Source of the DNA: Myxococcales bacterium
GTDB lineage: Bacteria > Myxococcota > Polyangia > Polyangiales > Polyangiaceae
NCBI GenBank assembly: GCA_020430865.1
Contig: JAGQIY010001355.1
Span: forward strand, 1 to 5,085
Reading direction: 5' to 3'
DNA: 5,085 bases
In this document: one piece after another, positions 1 to 5,085 of the stretch
Layout: each line of letters begins with the position of its first letter
Position numbering within the stretch: position 1 is the stretch's first letter
Translations under genes and position numbers: made by a program
The notes under the pieces: generated by a model
What the model saw: the letters and a program-made list of their open reading frames with translations, nothing else
Database searches by the model: none
What the model was told of the DNA's origin: nothing

Positions 1-3000
1 CGAGAGTTCGGCCACCGGACTATAGGGCGGACCACGGTCGAACTTCTTCGGCTGTCGTTGCCGCTCTCATCACCGTCGCTCGCTCAAGACGCGAGCTTGC
101 TGCTCGAAGAGCTCGCCCTCGCAGAGCCGGAGGTCTCGCAGCTGCGGCTCGCGGCCGCGCACTTGCTGTTGCTGCCGGGCCCGTTGACCCACCCAGACGC
201 GGTGAGCGTCGCAGGCCGCCTGCTCGACCTGGTGACCGCGCCCGCCGACACCCGGACATTGGACGCGCTGACCGAGCGGCTCCGCCTGGTCCGAGACCAC
301 GATGCACTCACCGCGGCTGCCGGGTCGATGCGAGCCGAGCTCCGTGGCCCCTTCGACGAGCTCCCAAGCTGGCTCGTCGACCACGTGCATGGACGCGGCG
401 TGACCGTCGCTCCGGACGACCTTGCGCGAGCCGCCAGCGCCCTCGGCACGGTCGCCCGCGCGCGGCCGGACGTCGCCGATGCTCTGCTCGCGATGGCGAT
501 CTCCGTTCAGCACAAGCTCTCGACGAGGCCGCGCCAGGAGGTGCTCGACGCTGTCTACTCGGCAGTGCAGTCCGCCGGCGAGGCTGGGAACGCGAGCTGG
601 CCGCGTCTGCAGGGGGCACTCGACGGCGTTCGGAAGAAGCACCGCCACCCGCTGCTCTCGAACATCCTGTCGGCGACGAGGCGCTCGTCGTCCTCACAGC
701 CTCGCGAAGCGATGTCGCGCCAGGCGACGGCCAACGAGCGGAGGCGCGCCTCCGTCGTGCAGATCGGCGGTCGGCAGCGAGCGCGGGACTGCTTCGAACA
801 AGGCGTGGCGCTGATGGAGAGCCTTCAGCTCGACCCCCACGCCGCCGACGCTGTCCAGCGGATCTCCGAGTCGCGCGCGCTTCTGGGTGAGGCGGTCGCC
901 ATCGCCCGAAAGAAGCGGATGCCCGAGCTCTTCGACTTCGTCGTCTCCCACGGCAACGCCTGGAGGATGAGCCCGGACGAGGACATCGAGAAGGCGCTCC
1001 GGATCTACGAGTCCGCCGCGAAGCTCGATGCCGTGCCAGAACAGGAGGCCAAGCTCTGGAAGGTGCAGGCGGACGCGCTCCGGCTGAGGGGCGCCGACGA
1101 CGACCTCCGACGAGCTGACCGGCTCCTCGAACGAGCGTGCCGCGTCCGACGCGGTCGTTGGCTCGCGGAGACGCTGATGTCCAGGGCACAGGTCGCGCTC
1201 GCACATCCGGATCTCGACGAAGTCGCCCGGCATCGAGGCGCCGCCAACTTCGTGATGGACGCCGTGAGGGCGCACCGCGGCTTCGGTGACCAGGACGCGG
1301 TGGTGAGCTTCCTGCTCCATCGCCTGGCGGCGTGGGAGCGAGCGCAGCCCAACGACTCGACTCCAGCGCGCGTTCGCGACGAGCTCAAGACCATCTACCC
1401 GGCCCGCGCCGCTCAGATCGATGCGCCGGTGCCTCGCGTCTCGGACCGTGAGATCGAGAGTGTCGTCGCGGTGATGAAGCACCCCGCGGGCATGGCCTTC
1501 CTGGAGGTCCGCATGCGGCTGGCGACCGCTGCAGAGCGCGACCTGGACCCCTTCGGTCTGCTTGACCAGTTCGGGCATTCCGCGAAAGAAGCGGTCGCCG
1601 AGCAGATGGCGCGCGACTCGCTCGTCGAGCACCCCGACCGCGTCGAGGATCTCCTCTCCACCTTGGCTGCCGCCCCAGGTGACCCGGCGCGCCCCGGACG
1701 GCTCGCGGCACGAGTTGTCCTGCTTGCGTACCTCGCTCGCATCGGGCGACGGTCGGTAGGCGAGGTGCGATCAGCGACCGCCGAGGCCATCGACGCGATC
1801 GGTGAGGTCGAGGAGCTCCTCGTTCGATCCACACTCCTGCGAGAGGTCGCGGTCGCGTGGTCCCCCGACGACCACGCCGACGATCCCGTGCGCGACTTCG
1901 CTCTCGCAGCAGAGCTGCTCCGGGGCTGCCTCGAGCTGGAGGGTGGCGAGGACAACGCGGTCGGCGACACCCTGGCCTTCCTTGCCCGCGCCCTTCGCTA
2001 CTCGCCCGTGGGCGATCTGCAGGCGAATCTTCGAGAGGCTCGACGGCTGTACACGCACCGCCTCGAACGCGCGCGCGTGGGCGATGGCCCGGACGTGATC
2101 GCCAACCTCATGCACAACCTGGCAGACGTCGAGAGCCAGATGGGCACCGGGAGCCGGCTCGAGCGCATGCGCGCCGCTGAGCGGCAGCTGGAGGAAGCGG
2201 CCGCGACAGCGCAGTCGCCCCAGAAGACGGCGCAGTACACGGCAAACCTCGCCTGGGAGCGGACGCAGATCGGCACGATGATTGGCGGCGCCGAGGGCCG
2301 CAGGTACCTCGAGAAGGCGATCGTCACCTTCGATGAAGTGGATCCCGCGCTGCTGGACGAACACGGCCGGAGGAACGTCGAGGGCAACCGCCAAGTCTGC
2401 GAGGCCACCCTCGCCAGGCTCGTCGGCGGACCAGCCGCCGAGACCGCGTCGTGGCGGGCGCACCTGGCGAAGCTCGACGAAGGCGTCGCCCCTTACAGCG
2501 TCGCGACCGCCAAGCACAACCTCGCCAACGCCCTGATGTTCGGCGGCGACGTCTCGCGGGACGCGCTGGCTGAGGGACTCCGCCTGTCTCGGGAGGCCGC
2601 CGAGGTGCGGACGCTCGAGGCGAACCCGCGGCATCACTGGGAGACCGCGCTCAACATCGGTCGCGCGCTCCTCGGCGCGCTGACGTCAGGGCGGCACGAC
2701 CTTCTCAAGCTCTCGCCAGACCAGGCCGAGGCCGAGGCCGGCATGTGGCTGCGTCGCGCGGCCGCTGCGGCGCGCGCCCTGGGACACGGGGAGGAGTTGC
2801 TCGACGCGGCCTTCGCTCTCGTCGCGCTCGCGAGCGGCGCGCTCACGCCGGAGCGCTTCATCGAGGCCACCGAGGAAGCGTGGGCGCACTTCCGCCAGGC
2901 CTCGGCCTACCTGCTGCTGGATCCCCCGAGCCGAGAGCGCGAAGCCTGGGCAGCCACTGGGACGGCGCTACAGCTGGCCTACCGGCTCGCTGAACGCTCC

Positions 3001-4380
3001 CTGGCGGTGCCGTCGCGCGGCCTCGCCTTCGTCCTGCAGGGAGAGAGCGCTCGGCTCGTAGAGCGCTGGATCGTCCGAGCGCAGCAGCCGGCGAGGCGGC
3101 CGCTTCAGGCGAGGCTGTCTCGCCCCCACCCCGTGTCGTCGTCCACATGGGATGCATGGCGGACCGCTGTCAGCTCCCGCGACCAGAGGCGGATGGCGGA
3201 CGCGCTCGATCACGTTCGAGAGGCCGCCCCCACGTTCCTCGCGGAGGAACACGCCAACGACATGACGTGGCGCTGGCTCGAGGCACGGCCGGGCAGCGTC
3301 GCCGTCGCCCTCGTCCTCGCCGAGCCCGTGTCGCTCGCGCTGTTGATGCAGACGGACGACTCCGGTGAGCGCAAGACCTGGGTACTCGGACTCGAGCTGG
3401 AGCCGCCGCCACTTCCCCTCGACACGCTGGCGGGGCTGATGCGCGGCGCCGTCCCAGACGCTGGCGCTCACGCTGTGCTGGACGAGCTCGCGCAGTGGGT
3501 CAGGCGGGGCGCGGTGGAGCCGATCGAGCGGTTCCTCGGCGCCCCTCCCAGCGCGGTCTTGTGGAGCCCCGGCCCTGGCCTCCGTCTCGTCGCGCCCAGC
3601 GCCGTCTGGCGCACCGTTCCGGTCGTCGGGGCGACCTCTCTGGTGCTCCCCGACCTCACGTCCGCGCCGAGCCGGCGGCGCTCATCGCTGGTCGTGCTCG
3701 CTGACCCGGGCGCCGAGACGCCAGATCCGCGGCTCGACCTCCGCGGTCAGGGTGTGCTGACCCTGGAGGCGCTCGAGCGTGCGGCCGCTCGACGTGGGCC
3801 CGTGCGCCTGCTGGGCAGCGTCGGAGAGCGGTTCGGACGGGCGCTGCTCGGGGAGCGCTCGGCGGTGCGCGACACCCCCGCCAGCGCTCGCGACGTCCTG
3901 CTGGAGGCAGCGGAACACGAGACCGTCGTCCTCGTCGCCCACGGTGAGGTCGAGACGCTCGAGGACGCGGCGGTGCTGTGCCTCGATGCGTCAGGGAACA
4001 TCGATCGGCTCGAGGTCGCGCAGCTCGAGCGATCCCCCGATGCCTTCGCCGGCGCCACGGTGCTCTTGCTCTCGTGCGAAGGCGGACGGATGGGCGACTC
4101 GCTGGTCGACCCCGGAGGTCTCGCCGGGACGCTGCTGGCGGCCGGCGCAGCGTGTGTGGTCGCCCCGTTGTGGCCGGTGCGCCTGGACGCCGCGGAGCAG
4201 GTAGGTCGCGCCGTGCTCGACGGCATGGCCTCGGGTGACGAGCCGTGGACCGTCCTGGCGAGGCTCCAAGTGCAGGCGCACGGCGACTCGCCGACGCTCG
4301 GTAGGCCGGCCCCGTCTTTGTCGGAGCGACGAGCGGAGCAGGCCCTTCAGCGCCTCGCCTTCGTCGCGTGGGTCGGCTGA
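1..4380 (+). CDS. Large TPR-like repeat protein with C-terminal CHAT cysteine protease domain (5' end probably outside window)
   Basis: This is probably a soluble cytoplasmic cysteine protease fused to a helical sensor or scaffold; I see no signal peptide or membrane segment. Residues are counted from the codon at base 1. Residues 1-220 are helical and unassigned, and 221-263 form an Arg/Ser-rich linker. TPR-like helix pairs follow, clearest at 329-382, 700-780 and 833-895. A helix at 1007-1026 (GLAFVLQGESARLVERW) matches the one that usually precedes CHAT domains. The CHAT domain spans about 1096-1459. It includes a degenerate lPf-like segment (LRLVAPSAVW), a SLVVLADP strand, the catalytic His1314 in VLVAHGE, Cys1359 in VLLLSCEGGR, then GGLAGTLLAAGAACVV and APLWPV, ending in FVAWVG. 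The His-Cys spacing of 45 residues is normal for the family. No stop precedes base 58 in frame. The first possible starts inside are TTG at 58 (no Shine-Dalgarno) and ATG at 328, which is too far in, so a start upstream of the window is preferred and TTG 58 is the fallback. The domain call is firm; substrate, trigger and pathway are unknown. Confidence 0.93.
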   Translation, partial: REFGHRTIGRTTVELLRLSLPLSSPSLAQDASLLLEELALAEPEVSQLRLAAAHLLLLPGPLTHPDAVSVAGRLLDLVTAPADTRTLDALTERLRLVRDHDALTAAAGSMRAELRGPFDELPSWLVDHVHGRGVTVAPDDLARAASALGTVARARPDVADALLAMAISVQHKLSTRPRQEVLDAVYSAVQSAGEAGNASWPRLQGALDGVRKKHRHPLLSNILSATRRSSSSQPREAMSRQATANERRRASVVQIGGRQRARDCFEQGVALMESLQLDPHAADAVQRISESRALLGEAVAIARKKRMPELFDFVVSHGNAWRMSPDEDIEKALRIYESAAKLDAVPEQEAKLWKVQADALRLRGADDDLRRADRLLERACRVRRGRWLAETLMSRAQVALAHPDLDEVARHRGAANFVMDAVRAHRGFGDQDAVVSFLLHRLAAWERAQPNDSTPARVRDELKTIYPARAAQIDAPVPRVSDREIESVVAVMKHPAGMAFLEVRMRLATAAERDLDPFGLLDQFGHSAKEAVAEQMARDSLVEHPDRVEDLLSTLAAAPGDPARPGRLAARVVLLAYLARIGRRSVGEVRSATAEAIDAIGEVEELLVRSTLLREVAVAWSPDDHADDPVRDFALAAELLRGCLELEGGEDNAVGDTLAFLARALRYSPVGDLQANLREARRLYTHRLERARVGDGPDVIANLMHNLADVESQMGTGSRLERMRAAERQLEEAAATAQSPQKTAQYTANLAWERTQIGTMIGGAEGRRYLEKAIVTFDEVDPALLDEHGRRNVEGNRQVCEATLARLVGGPAAETASWRAHLAKLDEGVAPYSVATAKHNLANALMFGGDVSRDALAEGLRLSREAAEVRTLEANPRHHWETALNIGRALLGALTSGRHDLLKLSPDQAEAEAGMWLRRAAAAARALGHGEELLDAAFALVALASGALTPERFIEATEEAWAHFRQASAYLLLDPPSREREAWAATGTALQLAYRLAERSLAVPSRGLAFVLQGESARLVERWIVRAQQPARRPLQARLSRPHPVSSSTWDAWRTAVSSRDQRRMADALDHVREAAPTFLAEEHANDMTWRWLEARPGSVAVALVLAEPVSLALLMQTDDSGERKTWVLGLELEPPPLPLDTLAGLMRGAVPDAGAHAVLDELAQWVRRGAVEPIERFLGAPPSAVLWSPGPGLRLVAPSAVWRTVPVVGATSLVLPDLTSAPSRRRSSLVVLADPGAETPDPRLDLRGQGVLTLEALERAAARRGPVRLLGSVGERFGRALLGERSAVRDTPASARDVLLEAAEHETVVLVAHGEVETLEDAAVLCLDASGNIDRLEVAQLERSPDAFAGATVLLLSCEGGRMGDSLVDPGGLAGTLLAAGAACVVAPLWPVRLDAAEQVGRAVLDGMASGDEPWTVLARLQVQAHGDSPTLGRPAPSLSERRAEQALQRLAFVAWVG
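2723..2740. repeat. Three-copy 6-bp tandem repeat inside the CHAT gene
   Basis: AGGCCG is repeated three times in a row and encodes the Ala-Glu repeat in DQAEAEAGMW, at the start of a helix in the C-terminal part of the helical array. It keeps the frame and looks like simple slippage in GC-rich coding DNA. Confidence 0.45.
4347..4380. other. Tail-to-tail coding overlap of the two genes
   Basis: The stop codon of the plus gene (TGA, 4378-4380) and that of the minus gene (TGA read at 4349-4347) enclose 34 bases that encode the C-termini of both proteins: the last residues of the CHAT domain (ending FVAWVG) and the basic tail THATKARR of the neighbour. In this phase the third codon positions of both frames fall on the same bases, so the overlap is relatively permissive for both proteins. 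No hairpin followed by a T-run lies on either side, so each transcript must run into the other gene before ending. Confidence 0.8.
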
Positions 4381-5085
4381 AGCTCGCGCGCACGAGCCAC
4401 GACGTCGTCCCTCGTGGACGCCTCGTTCAGCACCTGCGCCATGCCCACGCCAACCAGCGGCCGCTCTCCCGCAATGATCACGACCAGCGCCTGCTCGTCG
4501 GCATCGAGCCGCCAGAGTTCCCCGTCGGCATCGGTGAACTGCTCGGTCACCTCCCAGCCGTCCGGGTACGCCTCGTCCACGACGAAGACCCTGTAGTGAG
4601 GCGCACTCGGGGCCGGGCGTCCGCGAACCGCCCACTCGTCATTCGCGACGCCGGAACCGCCCATGGTCGGTGCCAGCGGTGCGATGGTCAGCCCCTCGAT
4701 GCTTCGATCGATCCACGACGTCGCTGCGGCGCTCGCACGCTCCGCGAGGTCCGCGAGGTCCGCGATCCGATCCCGCCAGATGGACCACCGCGGCTGCTGC
4801 GGGATGAGGGCATCGACGAGTCGTGAAGCTGGGCGAACCGCGGGTGCCACCTCGCGCGCGAGCGCTGCCGTGGCAGCGTCCTCCACGGCGCTCCAGAGCC
4901 GCACGACCAGGCTCGGCTGCGCTGCCGTGGCACGCAGGCGATGACGGGCACGATCGGCGACGTGTGCCCACTCGGCTGGCAGCCACGGGAGCAGCATCTC
5001 TGCCTCAGCACAGAACGCCTCGGCCTCTGGCTCTCCGCCCACGACAGCGCCAACCGCGAGAAGCTCCTCGGCCTCAGCGAGGACA
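4347..5085 (-). CDS. Uncharacterised protein convergent with the CHAT gene (5' end probably outside window)
   Basis: I do not recognise this family. The frame ends at TGA (4349-4347) and stays open to the right edge. The first candidate start inside is GTG at 5042, with ATG at 4997 further in. Upstream codons continue a similar Ala/Glu/Leu-rich helical sequence, and the only GAGGAG (5069-5064) lies about 21 bases before the GTG, too far for a good ribosome site, so the gene probably begins beyond 5085. Counting from GTG 5042 (231 residues), positions 1-115 look helical and rich in Ala, Glu and Arg. Positions 116-147 are a Gly/Pro-containing linker. Positions 148-222 look alpha/beta, with strands around YRVFVVDEAY, WEVTEQF and ALVVIIAGERPLVGVG, then a final helix and a basic tail. 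There are nine tryptophans, no signal peptide, no membrane segment and no metal-binding cluster. Strong G/C at third codon positions supports this strand over the overlapping plus-strand frames. It may be a partner or substrate of the protease, or unrelated. Confidence 0.83.
   Translation of the reverse strand, partial: VLAEAEELLAVGAVVGGEPEAEAFCAEAEMLLPWLPAEWAHVADRARHRLRATAAQPSLVVRLWSAVEDAATAALAREVAPAVRPASRLVDALIPQQPRWSIWRDRIADLADLAERASAAATSWIDRSIEGLTIAPLAPTMGGSGVANDEWAVRGRPAPSAPHYRVFVVDEAYPDGWEVTEQFTDADGELWRLDADEQALVVIIAGERPLVGVGMAQVLNEASTRDDVVARARELQPTHATKARR
4741..4765. repeat. Short in-frame 9-bp tandem repeat (about 2.8 copies)
   Basis: The unit TCCGCGAGG occurs twice in full and a third time as TCCGCGA. 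It lies inside the minus-strand gene and, being a multiple of three, encodes the repeated tripeptide in IADLADLAER of a predicted amphipathic helix (about residues 92-102 counted from GTG 5042). It probably arose by replication slippage and could vary in copy number between strains. No regulatory role is suggested. Confidence 0.6.

Noticed and set aside
20..27. Possible promoter -10 element (TATAGG) near the left edge
   Set aside because: There is no -35 element at a suitable spacing, and the stretch lies in an open frame that probably belongs to the gene.
308..1632. Minus-strand open frames at 308-1204 (298 codons) and 694-1632 (312 codons)
   Set aside because: They lie opposite the plus gene. 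Their products have no recognisable domain and a composition expected from antisense reading of high-GC coding DNA.
1771..2637. Minus-strand open frame of 288 codons
   Set aside because: It is the shadow of the TPR-like array in a GC-rich gene. The plus frame has the biased third position and continuous helical sequence.
3656..4393. Long minus-strand open frame (245 codons) opposite the CHAT domain
   Set aside because: The product is Arg/Pro/Ala-rich low-complexity sequence typical of the antisense of GC-rich genes, and the plus strand here encodes a clear CHAT domain.
4382..4408. Small inverted repeats after the CHAT stop (GCTCG/CGAGC stem and the palindrome ACGACGTCGT)
   Set aside because: The stem is only 5 bp with no following T-run, and both lie inside the minus-strand coding region. 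They are expected by chance in GC-rich DNA and are not a convincing terminator or operator.
4368..4826. Plus-strand open frame of 152 codons after the CHAT gene
   Set aside because: Its third positions lack the strong G/C bias, its product is Arg/His/Pro-rich, and the minus-strand frame across the same bases has both good codon bias and ordinary protein composition.
4864..4932. 12-bp direct repeat GCTGCCGTGGCA at 4864-4875 and 4921-4932
   Set aside because: Both copies are in coding DNA in the same frame, encode Ala-rich helix, and have no flanking structure. Likely a chance result of codon bias.
1..5085. CRISPR array, gasdermin-like gene, Cas or gRAMP gene that would define a Craspase-like or gasdermin system
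   Set aside because: No spaced direct repeats and no small lipophilic protein were seen. Both visible genes run off the window, so such partners could only lie outside it.

Overview
The window is GC-rich and almost wholly coding. Two protein genes face each other tail to tail. In both, nearly all third codon positions are G or C (20 of 20 codons sampled at 3301-3360 in the plus gene; 17 of 20 sampled at 4503-4560 in the minus gene). This fits a high-GC bacterium with large multidomain proteins. A myxobacterium or related Myxococcota is a reasonable guess, but nothing in the window settles taxonomy, and a high-GC actinobacterium is not excluded.

Bases 1-4380, plus strand: one very long reading frame, at least 1440 codons and 1459 if read from base 1. 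It encodes a large soluble protein with an N-terminal helical region, a basic Arg/Ser-rich linker, a long TPR-like helical array, and a C-terminal CHAT domain (caspase/separase-fold cysteine protease). The two expected catalytic residues, His (codon at 3940) and Cys (codon at 4075), are both present. The frame is open to the left edge, so the true start probably lies outside the window.

Bases 4347-5085, minus strand: a second frame that runs off the right edge. At least 231 codons are visible. The protein is helical in its N-terminal half and looks like a small alpha/beta domain in its C-terminal half. I do not recognise its family. Its last 34 bases overlap the last 34 bases of the CHAT gene, and there is no intergenic space or obvious terminator between them.

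How they may work together is inference. TPR-CHAT proteins are the sensor/protease part of several bacterial stress or defence systems, including the type III-E CRISPR protease Csx29 and the proteases beside bacterial gasdermins. The convergent neighbour could be a partner or substrate, but convergent genes are often unrelated. I saw no CRISPR array, gasdermin-like small protein, tRNA, rRNA, insertion sequence or phage gene.
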